DNA from: Cherax quadricarinatus
Taxonomy: Eukaryota; Arthropoda; Malacostraca; Decapoda; Parastacidae
Length of the DNA: 64,000 bases
Reading direction: 5' to 3'
NCBI RefSeq assembly: GCF_038502225.1
Contig: NW_027195265.1
Span: 62,001-126,000 of the forward strand
Positions 1-11,304 of the stretch are shown in pieces. Under the pieces are notes generated by a model. That model made no database searches. It was not told the DNA's origin and saw only the letters and a list, made by a program, of their open reading frames with translations. Position 1 is the stretch's first letter. Each line of letters opens with the position of its first letter. A program made the position numbers and the translations under genes.

Positions 1-1183
1 ATCAACTTGGATGACAGCCAATAAACTTACACTTAACATTGACAAAACCTACTATATTATATTTGATAGCAGAGCAGGTGCTGCGCAATTAAACATTAAG
101 ATCGGCAGCACTCTAATTGCCAGACATAATGAGGGCAAATTCCTAGGCCTATACCTCAACAACAACCTAAATTTCAGCACCCATATCCAACACATATCAA
201 AAAAAGTATCCAAAACAGTTGGGATCCTCTCCAAAATACGATACTACGTGCCGCAAAATGCCCTTCTCACACTATACCATTCACTCATTTATCCATACCT
301 CACCTATGCTATTTGTGCTTGGGGATCAACTGCAGCAACACACCTAAAGCCAATAATAACCCAACAAAAAGCTGCAGTAAGAATAATCACTAAATCCCAT
401 CCCTGGCAACACCTCCCCCCACTCTTCATAGATCTAAACTTACTCCCTGTTCAGAACATCCACACTTACTACTGTGCAATCTACATATACAGGACCTTAA
501 AATCCAATATTAACCTTGACCTAAAATGCTTTCTTGATGTGACAGGACCCACAAGCATAACACCAGACACAAACATCTCTACGACGTTTCCCGTGTCCGA
601 CTAAACCTTTACAAAAATTCAATGTATGTCAAAGGCCCTAAAATCTGGAACACCCTACCTGAGAACTCTAGAACTGCAGACACATTCATCACCTTCAAAA
701 CTACCATTAGAAAACATCTTATCTCCCTGATACACCCCGTCAACTAACTACATAAAAACCACCTGGTGGTTCACACTTACACTCACTCGCTCACCCATTT
801 GACTATAAGCACAGAAATACGTATATTAATCTTAAAATATTGATTCCTAACTAGTCACAAGTTTGCCTGTGATACTCCAATATAGAAACTATGTGTTGTG
901 TCAAAACAAAAGCATTCACATTGCTAAACTCACAAACTAGTATTTAGTCACTTAGTATTTAGTCACTTAATATTAAAGTCAACTTACTCCACAATTTGTA
1001 ATAATTTAGGGTTAAGAATTAATCTAAGTTTGCCAGAAATGCCTAGCCATGCTAGGTGTTCTAGTGGCCCCCTCTGTAATTAGTATTTTATAACATGTAA
1101 ACCACACAATAACCAAAATCTGTAAACCCCGCATTGTAACCCTTATAGAGAATAAACTTTTATTTGATTTGATTTGAATTTCA
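1..1183 (+). mobile_element. LINE family A, copy 1 (3' part)
   Basis: This is the 3' part of a non-LTR retrotransposon, entering from outside the window. It holds the thumb and C-terminal part of a reverse transcriptase, then about 430 bases of 3' UTR ending in AATAAAC and a short run of TTGAT repeats near 1150-1180. The same 3' UTR recurs at 23629-24017, and related coding sequence lies at 1184-1826 and on the minus strand at 1864-4600. The clade is not certain; the motifs fit the Jockey/CR1 superfamily. Confidence 0.85.
2..747 (+). pseudogene. LINE A reverse transcriptase, C-terminal part
   Basis: The frame opens before the window and reads the [10 protein letters not shown] block that follows the YxDD palm motif, the GKFLGL block, the YPYLTYAICAWGS block and the QQKAAVRIIT block, all usual in the thumb of CR1/Jockey-type RTs. 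The first frame stops at 604. The conserved C-terminus (VKGPKIWN block, then a stop at 745-747) continues in another frame, so a small indel near 550-560 broke the gene. The catalytic palm lies outside the window. Confidence 0.8.
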
Positions 1184-1825
1184 AACACATGTACAATAAA
1201 TTTCCAAGAATCTCCAAGACCATAGGCATAATATCAAAGATACGGTACTATATTCCAAGTCAGCCCTCCTGGCCCTATATCACTCACTCATTTACCCCTA
1301 TCTCACCTATGGAATTTGTGCATGGGGCTCAACAACAATAAACCATCTCAGACCATTAATTACCCAACAAAAGGCTGCAGTTAGAATGATAACAAATTCC
1401 CACTACAGGCAGCACACTCCACCAATATTCAAAACTCTAAACTTACTCACTGTACAAAAATCCCTACTTATTATTGTACCTACTACATACATAGAACACT
1501 AAACTCAGATATAAACTCTCCCCTCAAACTTCTTACCAACCTCAACAGAACACATGGCCACAACACAAGGCACAGATCACTCTTTGATGTTCCTCGTGTC
1601 CATCTCAAACTATGTAAAAATGCAATGCACATAAAAGGCCTAAAAATCTGGAATTCATTACCTGTGAATATAAAAGAAACACTGTCTGTTTATCAATTCA
1701 AGTCTCTTCTTAAAAACCACTTACTCAACCACAACTAAATAAATACTACTGATTAACTGTATCTCATAAATGTATAACCTGTGACCCTATCAAACTACAT
1801 GTATGTTTTTTGTAATTACATTACC

Positions 1826-1826
<1 letters not shown>
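1184..1826 (+). mobile_element. LINE family A, copy 2 (truncated fragment)
   Basis: This second, more diverged fragment starts abruptly in the thumb (KISKTIGIISKIRYY block) directly after the tail of copy 1. It runs to the C-terminal KGLKIWN block and a stop near 1736. Several frameshifts break it, for example after YYIPS near 1260 and in the block near 1460. A short 3' UTR follows. Its start right behind the tail of copy 1 fits insertion of a 5'-truncated copy. Confidence 0.75.

Positions 1827-1863
<37 letters not shown>
1827..1863. repeat. (AAT)n microsatellite, LINE tail
   Basis: About 12 AAT units. Read on the minus strand they directly follow AATAAAC, so they are best read as the 3' tail of LINE A copy 3, which faces copy 2 tail to tail. 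Confidence 0.85.
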
Positions 1864-1864
<1 letters not shown>

Positions 1865-2229
1865 GTTTATTTCTTTGTAAAGGTTACAATGTGTAATTAC
1901 AATTTTGATTTGCTAAGTACAAAGATATTTGCTAAGTACAAAGATAGCCACTATCATGCCGAGGCATTTCGGGCAAACTAATCCTAATACATAGTAACTA
2001 ATTAAAACTAGATAAGATAATAGTACATAGTAATTATTACTTAAAGCTAAACATAAAATAGTGGTTAGCTGTTTTACAATCTTGTTTGGACTTAATAAAT
2101 CTTATGTATACTTAGTACAAAATCTAATTTACAAGGAATGGTGTAGGTGGTAATATTTTATGGAATGGCAGAATTAAAACCCAGGAGGTCACGTGATAAA
2201 ACTAGCCAGTAGATGTTTGGTTGATTTGG

Positions 2230-3734
2230 TTAATATTGTGAGATAAGATGATTTTTTAGCAGTGTCCTAAATTTATAAGTTGTCTGGGGATCCTTGACCT
2301 GTTCCAGTAGCGAGTTCCAGATCTTTGGGCCTTTTATGTGCATAGCGTTCTTGCATAGTGAGAGTTTTACTCGAGGGATGTTGAAAAGTGCCTTACGCCT
2401 TGTATTATGACTGCATTCTGACTGCATTCTGTTGTAACTGTCGAGTAGTAGTTTTAGGGTAGGGTTTACAGTGGAGTTTAAAGTTCTGTATATGTAGTAG
2501 GCACAATAATAAGAGTGCATGTCTTGTATATTTAGCAAGTTGAGTCTTTTGAAAAGTGGTGGGGTGTGTTGTCTAGCCCAGGAGCTGGTTATCACCCGCA
2601 CAGCAGATTTTTGTTGGATTATTACGAGTCTAAGGTGGTTGAGTCCCAGGCTCAAGTGGTACAAGGTAAGGAGAGTCTTTTGTGGTACATAGTATTGTAT
2701 CTTGGAAAGGATTCCTACTGATTTGGAAATTTTCTTGGCTATGTGATGGGTGTGGGACTGAAATTTAAGATTACAGTCAAGGAGAAGACCTAGAAATTTG
2801 CCCTCCATGTGTCTTGATATAGGGGAACCATTTAACAGTATGTTGAGTTGAATATTTGAGGCTGTGTTGCCAAACAGCATGAAGTAAGTTTTATCTATGT
2901 TAAGTGTGAGTTTATTGGTCATCATCCAAGTATATATCTTTAGCAGTTCATTGTTTACAGTGTTTCCAAGCACAGTTGGGTCTGAATGGGAGTAGACGTA
3001 TGTAGTGTCATCTGCGAATAGAACTGCTGTAAGGAGTTGGGATGCATTGGGAAGATCATTGATGTAGATGAGAAAGAGAAGTGGGCCTAGGACACTACCT
3101 TGGGGTACTCCTACAGCTACAGGTTGGATAGTGGAGTTGACTCCATTTGCATGTACATACTGGTGTTTGTCGTTTAGATAGGATTTTAGGTAGTCAACAA
3201 AATGTCCTCTTATGCCATAATGATTCAGTCTGAGGTGCAAGAGACTGTGGTCAACTATGTCAAATACTTTTCTTAGGTCAACAAAGAGCCCCAGGGGATA
3301 TTCATTCTTATCGAGAACTGTGTATATTAGGTCAAGAATTTGTATAATAGCATCATTCGTGCTTTTGTTTGGTCTAAATCCAAACTGGCATGGGTTAAGT
3401 ATGTTGCTGAATGTAAGGTAGGAGTAAAGTTGCTTGTGTATTATTTTTTCAAATATCTTGGAGAGTAAGGGCAAGTTTGATATGGGTCTGTAATTGTTCA
3501 AATCAGTTGGATCTCCACCTTTGTGGATCGGGGTGACCCTTGCTGTCTTGAGCATAAATGGGAAGGCTGAGGATGCTATAGATTTGTTAAACATTGTTGC
3601 AATAATGGGCAACAGTTCTGGTGCAGCTTTTTTATATATGAATGGCGGCAAGTTATCTAGATCACCTGATTTGTTTTTTAATGATTTAATGATGAGTGAG
3701 ACTTCAGTGGGATTAGTTGGAGCTAGAAATAGAG
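2230..3734 (-). pseudogene. LINE A reverse transcriptase (finger, palm, thumb)
   Basis: A long open minus-strand frame encodes the RT core: a [10 protein letters not shown] block, [17 protein letters not shown], palm motif A (FVDLRKVFD, the usual A of KAFD replaced by V), [13 protein letters not shown] and the catalytic FADDTT. Both palm aspartates are present. Downstream the thumb matches copy 1, but about 17 residues around the YPYLTY block are missing as an in-frame deletion. The frame ends in a [12 protein letters not shown] C-terminus. Upstream it runs into the MITE at 3737, so it has no start of its own. Confidence 0.9.
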
Positions 3735-3736
3735 TA

Positions 3737-3890
3737 CAGTGGACCCTCGACTAACGATATTAATTGGTACCCGAGAACGATCATTGTTAGTCGAGCTTTT
3801 TTAACGTTAGTCGAGGCAACATGTTAGCATTAACGTATCGTTGGTCAAATTTAACGTTAGTCGATGCCATCGTTGGTCGAGGGTCCACTG
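3737..3890. mobile_element. Tigger/pogo-type MITE inside LINE A
   Basis: A 154-bp element with near-perfect terminal inverted repeats (CAGTGGACCCTCGACTAACG against the complement of the right end, one mismatch) and TA duplications at 3735-3736 and 3891-3892. It carries several internal copies of a GTTAGTCGA-type motif in both orientations. The ends match those of the larger Tigger elements in this window, so it is probably mobilised by a Tigger transposase. Confidence 0.92.
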
Positions 3891-3892
3891 TA

Positions 3893-4255
3893 TTTGGATA
3901 GTTGCTAGTGAGGTACTTGCTCAGATGGGTATTTGAGCTAGGAATTTGGCTCACTAGCTTTGATCCTACGGTAGAGAAGACATTAAATTTGTCGGCTGTG
4001 TCTATAGGTTGCATGTGAGGTTCATCTGGTTTCGTTAAGTCTATCTCTCTATTTCCAGTCGGTTTTCTTGAGCCCAAAATTTTGGAGAGTGTTTGCCAGG
4101 TACTTTTCATGTCACCTTTCATTTCATTAAATCTATTTTTATAATACATTTGCTTTGATTTACGTATTAGTTTTGTTAGTATTGATGTGTATCTTTAAGT
4201 AAATTCTTTAGTAATTAAGCCTAATATGAACTTTTTTTAAAGTTGGTGTTTTTTA
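3893..4255 (-). pseudogene. LINE A, region upstream of RT
   Basis: The minus-strand frame runs from about 4149 (MYYKNRFNEMKGD block) through a WQTLSKILG block and a DTADKFNVFSTVGSKL block, typical of the segment just before the RT in CR1/Jockey LINEs. It continues the RT frame across the MITE. The real start lies further upstream, beyond the TTAA MITE. Confidence 0.7.
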
Positions 4256-4456
4256 TTAACCCTTAAATGGTCCAAAGAAATCGACGTTTAAATTCGTATT
4301 GCTACAAAAGTAGATCTATTTTTTTTTACATATTTTCAAATATAACAAGTTTTTTTTACACGTTTTCAAATGTAAAACAAAAAAGATCTACATTTTTTTC
4401 CATACTTTCAGAAGTTGAAAAAACGTATATATACGTTTGGACCATTTAAGGGTTAA
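4256..4456. mobile_element. TTAA MITE (piggyBac-like)
   Basis: Ends are TTAACCCTTAAATGGTCC and its inverted complement, flanked by or including the TTAA target. The interior is A/T rich with CGTATATATACG-like and AGATCTA boxes. The TTAA specificity points to piggyBac-type mobilisation. It sits in the linker region of LINE A. Confidence 0.88.
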
Positions 4457-4596
4457 TAGATTTGAGGATACTTCTAGTTAGCCATGGGCTGTTTAGCCTC
4501 TTTTCTGTGATCTGTTTTGTTTTGACTGAGCAATGTTTGTTGTGAAGGTTTAGAAAACTCCATTCTCTTGAATGCTCAGTAACTCATCAAATGACC

Positions 4597-4896
4597 ATAT
4601 GACATGTTTCTACACTACAAATCATTGATTTTATTCGATCTGACCGGATTATATTATAAATTGTGCTACAAATTTGTACAACTATAAAGATTCGTATTTA
4701 AAATCTCATTTGTACTTCACGTTGTAATTTGTTTACTGTAATTTTTACCACTGAATATATCATTGCTTAGTTAATCTTAAGTTAATTTTAAGCTGACCAT
4801 AATGTTGTGTATACAAGGAACTTTGGCATATGCACTTAACCATTGTATTTCTTTGTACATCTATGTATCATGTCCAAATAATAATAAATAAATAAA
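4597..4896 (+). repeat. LINE-type 3' UTR with AATA tail
   Basis: An A/T-rich stretch that closely matches 17590-17818 in the same orientation, both ending in ATCATGTCCAAAT and a run of AATA or AAT units. The tail structure fits the 3' end of a 5'-truncated LINE; no coding sequence is visible. Confidence 0.7.
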
Positions 4897-5037
4897 CCTG
4901 TCTGTATCTGTCTGCCTGTATATCTGTCTGTATCTGTGTCTGTATTTGTCTGTCTGTCTGTTTGTATCTGTCTGTCTGTCTTTCTGTCTACCTGTGTGTC
5001 TGTCTATCTGTCTGCTTGTCTGTCTGTCTCAGAACCG
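4897..5037 (+). repeat. (TCTG)n microsatellite, outer edge of repeat R
   Basis: Imperfect TCTG/CTGT units. The complementary array lies at 18140-18310 at the outer edge of the inverted R copy, so the microsatellite is part of the repeat family. Confidence 0.9.
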
Positions 5038-5409
5038 CTCATGAACCAACAGGTATTACACACGAAGCAGAGTCGTCACATCTTCGATATGATGATAATA
5101 TCAGCTCTACGGCTCATTTATCTATCACAATTCATCTGACATAATAAACAATATAAATAACATAACAACCTGATATACGCTCTAGAACAAATAAAATAAG
5201 AACTTAACTACTATAAACTCCACATCTTGCACCTGTGCTGGTGTGCAGCTACACATTAAAATAATTAAGAGTGTGTTATTGGTCTTGAAGATGTTATATT
5301 AATAATGATAATAATAACACAATAATAATCACTGAGGTGCATTAAATGTATATAAAACATTAATATAGACATTGTGCTTAATTCATCTATGATTTTTTTC
5401 AAAATTATA
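5038..5409 (+). repeat. Repeat R, left copy, first part
   Basis: Non-coding sequence beginning AGAACCGCTCATGAACCAAC. It matches the complement of 17535-18140 and, in part, 24735-24950. It is cut by the Tigger element at a TA and resumes at 16025. The third copy at 24735 shows the empty site with one TA. The class of R is unknown; no coding capacity is visible. Confidence 0.8.
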
Positions 5410-5707
5410 CAGTGGAACCTGAAAAATCAAACTTAATCGTTCCAGGAGCTAGTTCTAAATTCGTAAAGTCTGAAATTCGATGCAATATTTCCCATAAGAA
5501 ATAATGGAAATACAATTAATCCGTTCCAGAAACCCAAAAATATTCACACAAAAAATACATTTTATAGAGATTAATTACAGTTTTACATACAACAAATACT
5601 ACAGTTTTTAATTATGTATAGTAATACATATAAAATAACATTTTTACTTACCTTTATTGAAGATTGGTGATGGCATCTGGAAGATAGGGAGGAGAAGAGA
5701 GTTGGGG

Positions 5708-6911
5708 TTAGTGTTTGGAAGGAGAATCCCCCTCCATGAGGACTTCAGGTAAAGCTCTCTCTGGGGTTACTTCCCTTCTCTGTCTTTTAATGCCACTAGG
5801 ACCAGCTTGAGAGTCACTGGACCCCTGTCTCACAAAATAACTGTCCACAATCCTCTGTTTCTGGTGCCTCTTTAACATTTCCCTAAAATGGGACATGGTT
5901 CTGTCACTGAACTTGTTGCAAAGATGGCTTGTTTCAGCTTGCTCAGGGTGGTACTTCTGCACAAACATTTGGACATCATTCCACTTGGCACAAATCTCCT
6001 TAAGCTTTGAAGAAGGCACCTCATCCACTCCCTCTTCCTCCTCCTCTGAAGCAAGTTCCTCAGCTGTGGTCTGATACAGCTCCAGATGAAGCTCTTGCAG
6101 CTCTTCAGTGGTTAGCTCTTCCCTGTGGTCCTCCACCAACTCTTCCACATCCTCACCACTCACCTCCAACCCCAGGGTGTTCCCCAATGCCACAATAGAG
6201 TCCACAACAGGCAGAGGGTCAGCTGGGTCAGGGTCAGGGTCAGCCTCAAACCCTTCAAAATCCCTCTTGTTGACACAATCTGGCCACAATTGTCTCCAAG
6301 CAGAGTTCAAAGTCCTGGAAGTCACTCCCTCCCAAGCCTTACCTATAAGGCTTATGGAGCTGTAGCTGTTGAAGTGATTCCTCCAGAACTCTCTTAGGGT
6401 CAACTTAGTGTCTGAGGTCACTTCAAAGCACTTTTCAAACACTGCTTTTGTGTAGAGTTTTTTGAAGTTAGAAATGACCTGCTGGTCCATGGGCTGGAGA
6501 AGAGGAGTGGTGTTAGGAGGCAAGAACTTCACTTTTATAAACCTGAAGTTTTTAGACAAGAGGTCTAATAAGTTTGGAGGATGAGCAGGAGCATTGTCCA
6601 TTAACAGGAGGCACTTGAGTGGCAATTTATTTTCCTGGAGGTATTTTTTCACACTGCGGCCAAACACTTCATGGACCCACTCTTTGAAAATTTGTCTTGT
6701 GACCCATGCCTTATGATTAGCTTTCCACAAGACACATAACTTGTTCTTAAAGACATTGTTTTTCTTAAACACTCTGGGATTTTCTGAATGATACACAAGT
6801 AAAGGCTTCACTTTAAAATCACCACTAGCATTAGCACAGAACAAAAGAGTAAGCCTGTCTTTCATAGGCTTGTGTCCTGGCAGTGCCTTTTCCTCCTGTG
6901 TGATGAAGGTC
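5708..6911 (-). pseudogene. Tigger transposase, C-terminal two thirds (catalytic)
   Basis: About 400 codons without a stop. The DDE core shows the second aspartate in LLLMDNAPAHP and the third in LLQPMDQQVISNF, 36 residues later; FLPPNTTPLLQP between them is typical of Tigger/pogo proteins. Then come KAVFEKCFEV, a W-rich block (KAWEGV, AWRQLWPD), an acidic stretch of E residues and a basic C-terminus ending GDSPSKH. The N-terminal third lies at 15149-15746, beyond the LTR element. Both pieces are free of stops at the break, so the LTR insertion is probably young relative to the Tigger. Confidence 0.95.
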
Positions 6912-7334
6912 TGTGGCATGCAAAGAGTACGTAACCTTTATTCGGCGCATGTACACACACTCATTACAGGCTATCTCCCCCAACCAGCGAACCAGGTTGC
7001 TGAGAGTTGATGATGGGGGCCCCGTCGTTCAACTAGTGACCAGGTTCTAGCCAATAAGATGGTTTTGGCAATCGGAGAGGTTATGTGGGTACCACTCTCC
7101 TATCTGCCCTTGTCATTTCCATTCAAGAGCTGGTTGAAGCACGGTCTGCTCTCTAGTGGCTTCTATTTCTGCCTTGCTTACCGTGGAGTGCACTATACTT
7201 ATCACTGTACATAGTGTACATATTGCTGTTCTAAATTGGTGAAGGATAATATAAGTCTAAACTTTTTCTGCTGTGTTTATTTTGCTCCCTTTACACCCAG
7301 GATAACAGGCCATTTGGAATCCTGGGTTGTAATA
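6912..7334 (+). repeat. 5' LTR
   Basis: Begins TGTGGCATGCAAAGAG and ends GGGTTGTAATA. It is nearly identical to 14719-15143 and 32522-32947. It contains a CACTGTACATAGTGTACA palindromic stretch. I see no confident TATA box. Confidence 0.93.
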
Positions 7335-7352
7335 TGGGTAGCCTGTCCGGGA
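7335..7352 (+). other. Primer-binding site
   Basis: TGGGTAGCCTGTCCGGGA starts directly after the LTR. TGG as the first bases is usual for the complement of a tRNA 3' CCA end. The priming tRNA was not identified. Confidence 0.6.
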
Positions 7353-7766
7353 GCTGGAGCTGGACTTAGAGAAACGGTTGAGCTTAGGGTGAAGCTCGTA
7401 GCAGGAACATTGTGCAGCTTGCTGTCTGGCATTGCATTAGCTTTGCCTACGCTTTACAAATTTTGCGTGTCAGTTGCTTTGTTATGGTCTGCCTTGCTAT
7501 TGTGTGATCGTTCAACAGCTCGCTACTAGCTTGTTCGGTGTGCTCGCTTTGCTACGGACAATCTTCTAGAACAGTGTAGCTGTCTGGCATTGCTTTACAA
7601 ATTTTGCGTGCCAGTTGTTACTAGCCTGTTCGGTGTGGAGAATTTTGCAGTCAGCTTTGCTTGTATGCGTATTCTGCAATCGTACTGTGCATAGCTAAGC
7701 GTGTTCTGCAAATTAACGTGTTACGTTGGGGTATTCTGCAGTCGTACTGTGCATAGCGAATAACTT

Positions 7767-9137
7767 ATGCCACCTAGACGAGTCAGACGTCTGGTGTCAG
7801 CATATACTTTGCATAACCTACCTAAATTGTCCCTACAGCATTGTTGGCAAATTGCTCATTCCATTGGCATTAAATATAAACGCACGCTCACAGCTGCGCA
7901 ACTGCATTCACTGATTGCTGGCAAACTTCGAGAAGAAGAGAAGGCACATCAGACTCCTCCCTCTACGGGAGCTAGGGCAAAAACTACTATGTTCTCGCAG
8001 GAGGAAGATGATACACCTACGGAGCAAAATGGTCAGTATAGTGCAGCTGGGTTGTCTCAAGGTGAATCAGCGTCGTTGGCACTTGAGCTGGCAAAAATCA
8101 ATCTTGAGCAAACTAGGGAACAGAGAGCATTCGCAAGGGAAGAATTTGATAGGGAAAGAGAAAGGAGGCAGTTTTCGCATTCTGTAAATGATTTTAGTTT
8201 ACAAAAAGCAGTACAGCTTGTTCCCCGCTTCAATGAGGCCGAACCAGAACAATTTTTCGAAAGCTTCAAAAATCAGGCTCGAGCCTTGAGGTGGCCGGAA
8301 CAGCATTGGGCATCGTTGGTTCATACAGCATTGTTTGGTAAGGCACAGGAATTTACGTCAGTATTAAATGACGCTGAATTTTCTGATTATCAAGTAGTGA
8401 AGACCACAGTGTTGGGAGCATATACATGTATCCCAGCCAAATACCGTAAGCTTTTTAAACTAAGCAGGCAGCAGCTTGGTCAATCCCTGGTGGATTTTGT
8501 AAGACAGCAAACCAAAGCTTTTACCAGCTGGTATAAAGCAAGTGGTGTCTCTACCTTTGAGGAGCTGATACAGTTTATTCTGATTGATAACCTGCTGGAG
8601 TCTGTGGGACCAGAGGTTCGAGTCTTTCTGCAGGATCGTGACTTAACCACTGCATTGGAGGCAGCCAGGTTGGCTGATACCTTTGAAACTAACCGCTCCT
8701 TGTCCGAGCGGTCCCGTCTCTCTTTTCAACAGCCTGGCATGAGCAGAGATCGTCAACCTTGGAGAATGAAGTGCCAGCTGGAGGGAGAACGTCTACGTCA
8801 GCCAACTAAGTCACCTGGTGAGCCACGCTTCTCAACTTACGGTCCACGTGCTGAGAGACAAACTACTCAACATGGTGCATCTCGACAACAGTATCCAGAG
8901 AGACACCAGCCAGAGCGACACCAGTTGCAACGTCCGCAGGGAGTAAAGGGCAAGCCTGTCGTCTCCTTCCTCTGTAACAAAGTAAGTCATATCCGTCCCA
9001 ACTGCCCCCACAAACCCCAACCCATCGGGGAAATCTCTAATATCCCTAGTAACATGACCCCTAGAGAAGTAGAAAAAGGGATGGCCCCTTATTATTGCAA
9101 GTCTTATTTCCCTTCAGGAAAACTCAGAAACAACTGA
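7767..9137 (+). CDS. gag: Gag of the Gmr1-like element
   Basis: An open frame of 456 codons. The N-terminus is basic (MPPRRVRRL), followed by a helical segment (about 20-60), a charged linker with a coiled-coil-like RERERR stretch (about 115-140), and a capsid-like region (about 145-310) with FNEAEPEQFFESF and VRVFLQDRDLTTALEAARLAD, reminiscent of the retrotransposon Gag/SCAN-type fold. Near the end lies a zinc-knuckle-like LCNKVSHIRPNC, in which the first cysteine appears lost. It should form the virus-like particle. A 432-base leader lies between PBS and start. Confidence 0.85.
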   Translation: MPPRRVRRLVSAYTLHNLPKLSLQHCWQIAHSIGIKYKRTLTAAQLHSLIAGKLREEEKAHQTPPSTGARAKTTMFSQEEDDTPTEQNGQYSAAGLSQGESASLALELAKINLEQTREQRAFAREEFDRERERRQFSHSVNDFSLQKAVQLVPRFNEAEPEQFFESFKNQARALRWPEQHWASLVHTALFGKAQEFTSVLNDAEFSDYQVVKTTVLGAYTCIPAKYRKLFKLSRQQLGQSLVDFVRQQTKAFTSWYKASGVSTFEELIQFILIDNLLESVGPEVRVFLQDRDLTTALEAARLADTFETNRSLSERSRLSFQQPGMSRDRQPWRMKCQLEGERLRQPTKSPGEPRFSTYGPRAERQTTQHGASRQQYPERHQPERHQLQRPQGVKGKPVVSFLCNKVSHIRPNCPHKPQPIGEISNIPSNMTPREVEKGMAPYYCKSYFPSGKLRNN

Positions 9138-9834
9138 AGTAAAGACCTTTAGAGATACTGGAGCATATTGCTCACTTATAAGAGAAGGAATATTACCCCT
9201 TTCAGAGAACACTTCCTTGAATTCCTCTGTTTTATTGGAAGCATTTGGAGGAGCTATATATTCTGTCCCTTTGCATAAAATTTATGTACAGTGCAAATAT
9301 TACACTGGGTACTTGACTGTGGGTGTCTCAAAAGGATTCCCCATGAAAGATGCCATGTTATTACTGGGTAATAACATTACTACTGTTAGTGCGTGTCCTG
9401 AACCTATAATGAGTAATTCTTCTCCGGTGTTGGCCATAACTCGGGCAACATCCCAAGGGTTGTCTGGAGAGAATGTTGACCTATCCTTGGACGACTCCGA
9501 TCTCGGAATAGCCACGTTGTTTTATGAGGCACACCGGCCGGAGCCTCGTAAATCAAGTGAACAGACCCCGATCAAGCCTTCCTATTCCCAGGTTGCAGGA
9601 TTGCCAGACATCTCTGTTTCCATGCCCGAGGGACTGTCCTTCTGGGAGGAACAACGAAAGGACCCTTCTTTAAAATTCACTTTTCAGGCAGCCATGGGTA
9701 AATCCTCTTTGGGTCATCCAGTCAAGTATGAAGTTAAAAACGATTATTTGATCTGCAATGAGACTGGTAAGGAGATAGAGGGCTGGCAATTGTATGACAG
9801 GTGGTTCCAACTAAGTTTAGACCTCAAATATTAA
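9118..9834 (+). pseudogene. pol: Pol: aspartic protease and linker
   Basis: In the +1 frame relative to gag and overlapping its last codons. The active-site FRDTGAYCSL block (D-T-G) starts near 9148 and is followed by the LLLGNNI block usual near the end of retroviral-type proteases. The linker runs on to a block before the integrase zinc finger (VKYEVKNDYLICN, YDRW). The frame ends at 9834, while the next domain continues in another frame from about 9800, so one indel near 9800 breaks pol. The frame change between gag and pol suggests programmed frameshifting. Confidence 0.85.
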
Positions 9835-10046
9835 ATATAGCTCATAATACTTCATTAGGAGGTCACTTAGGAATTACTAAAACCTTGTATAGAATCACAA
9901 AAGAATTTTATTGGTCAAAATTAAAGAAAGATGTGAAGAATCATATTAGGTGTTGCCGAGAATGTCAGCAAGTAGGGAAACCTGGACATTCCATTAAACC
10001 TGCACCTCTCCAACCTATACCTGCTGATGGAGAACCTTTTGCAGAT
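9801..10046 (+). pseudogene. pol: Pol: integrase zinc-binding domain
   Basis: The HHCC domain is visible: HNTSLGGHLGITKTLYRI, then FYW, and CRECQQVGKPGH, so the two H and two C ligands are present. The frame is cut at a TTAA by the piggyBac-like element and resumes at 12099 in the same frame; a single TTAA at the junction keeps the reading frame, as expected for clean TTAA integration. Confidence 0.92.
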
Positions 10047-10818
10047 TTAACCCTTTGACTGTCGCGGCCGTATATATACGTTTGCGAGGTACCGTGTTTG
10101 ACGTATATATACTCATAAATTCTAGCGGCTTCAAATCAGGCAGGAGAAAGCTAGTAGGCCCACATGTGAGAGAATGGGACTGTGTGGTCAGTGTGCACCA
10201 CATAAAAAAAATCCTGGAACACGCAGTGCATAATGAGAAAAAAAAAACTCCGACCGTTTTTTTTAATTAAAATGCCGACTTTGTGGTCTATTTTCGTATA
10301 GTATTTGTGGTTGTATTCTCGTTTTCATGGTCTCATTTGATAGAATGGAAACTATATTATAGAAATGGAGGTGATTTTGATTAATTTTACTATAAAAAGA
10401 ACCTGGAAATGGAGCACAAAGTACAGGAAATGTTTGATTTTTGCAGATGTTCGAAAGTAAACAAATGATGTCATTGTCCAATAAATGTCCAAATAGCCAT
10501 TCTAATACGCAGTCATGAATGGGTTGATGTAATTTTTACAATTATTACAGTACTGCAGTACAGTGGACCCCCGCATAACGATGGCATCGCATAGCGATTT
10601 TTCCGCATAACGATTACTTTTATCGCAAAATTTTTGCCCCGCATACCGATTAAAAACCCGCATACCGATTTTCGTCCGAGACGCGTCCAATGTGCCCTCA
10701 CATGTGCCGGCCGTCCCATTGTTTACCAGCCAGCCTCCGCGGTAACATCCAAGCATACACTCGGAATATTTCGTATTATTACAGTGTTTTCGGTGGTGTT
10801 TCTGGAAAATAAGTGACC

Positions 10819-11259
10819 ATGGGCCCCAAGAAAGCTTCTAGTGCCAACCCTGTGGTAAAAAGGGTGAGAATTAGTATGGAAATTAAGAAAGATTTTGAAG
10901 GGTTTGGGGCTAACCCTGAGAAGCCTATGCCAGTTGTGGAATCCATTGTGCCTACTTCAAAGATTAAGGAAATGTGTGCAGAGTGGTTTGAACTGCAAAC
11001 CTTTATAGATGAAAATCACCCTGACACAGCTGTTGCAAGCCGTGCTTGTGACTATTTCAATGACAATGTTATGGCCCATTTTAGGAAAGTCTTGAAGAAA
11101 CGGGAGGTACAGAGCTCTATGGACAGATTTGTTGTGCGACAGAGGTCCAGTGACTCTGAAGCTGGTCCTAGTGGCATTAAAAGAAGAAGGGAAGTAACCC
11201 CAGAAAAGGACTTGCTACCTCAAGTCCTAATGGAAGGGGATTCCCCTTCTAAACAGTAA
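10819..11259 (+). CDS. Short Tigger-derived protein without catalytic core
   Basis: An intact frame of 146 codons. The first ~22 residues (MGPKKASSANPVVKRV block) match the start of a full Tigger transposase, as at 63230. They are fused to the C-terminal DFEGFG, PTSKIKEMCAEW, YFNDNVMAHFRKVLKK and GPSGIKRRREVTPEK blocks. The helix-turn-helix DNA-binding region and all three catalytic aspartates are gone. I chose the ATG at 10819, which matches the start of the family; GTG at 10813 is in frame but unlikely. A function is unproven. It may simply be a leftover frame, or it may interfere with transposase. Confidence 0.6.
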   Translation: MGPKKASSANPVVKRVRISMEIKKDFEGFGANPEKPMPVVESIVPTSKIKEMCAEWFELQTFIDENHPDTAVASRACDYFNDNVMAHFRKVLKKREVQSSMDRFVVRQRSSDSEAGPSGIKRRREVTPEKDLLPQVLMEGDSPSKQ

Positions 11260-11304
11260 GAAGATAATGCTCTCCCCTCCTCCCATCCCATCAATCATCA
11301 CCAG

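Larger units (their letters stand above)
1864..4600 (-). mobile_element. LINE family A, copy 3
   Basis: A minus-strand LINE with 3' UTR (1864-2229), most of the RT gene, and the linker between endonuclease and RT, which shows a SPWLT-type block near 4470. It is interrupted by a Tigger-type MITE at 3737-3890 and a TTAA MITE at 4256-4456. The 5' endonuclease part is not seen, so the copy is 5'-truncated or too decayed to read. Confidence 0.85.

Noticed and set aside
4936..5144. Small frames of SVCLSVCLSVCL type at the TCTG array, and their mirror at 18027-18563
   Set aside because: They are microsatellite translations within repeat R, repeated in the inverted copy.
5872..6397. Short frames inside the Tigger C-terminal gene on both strands
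   Set aside because: Shadows of the transposase frame, with no family features.
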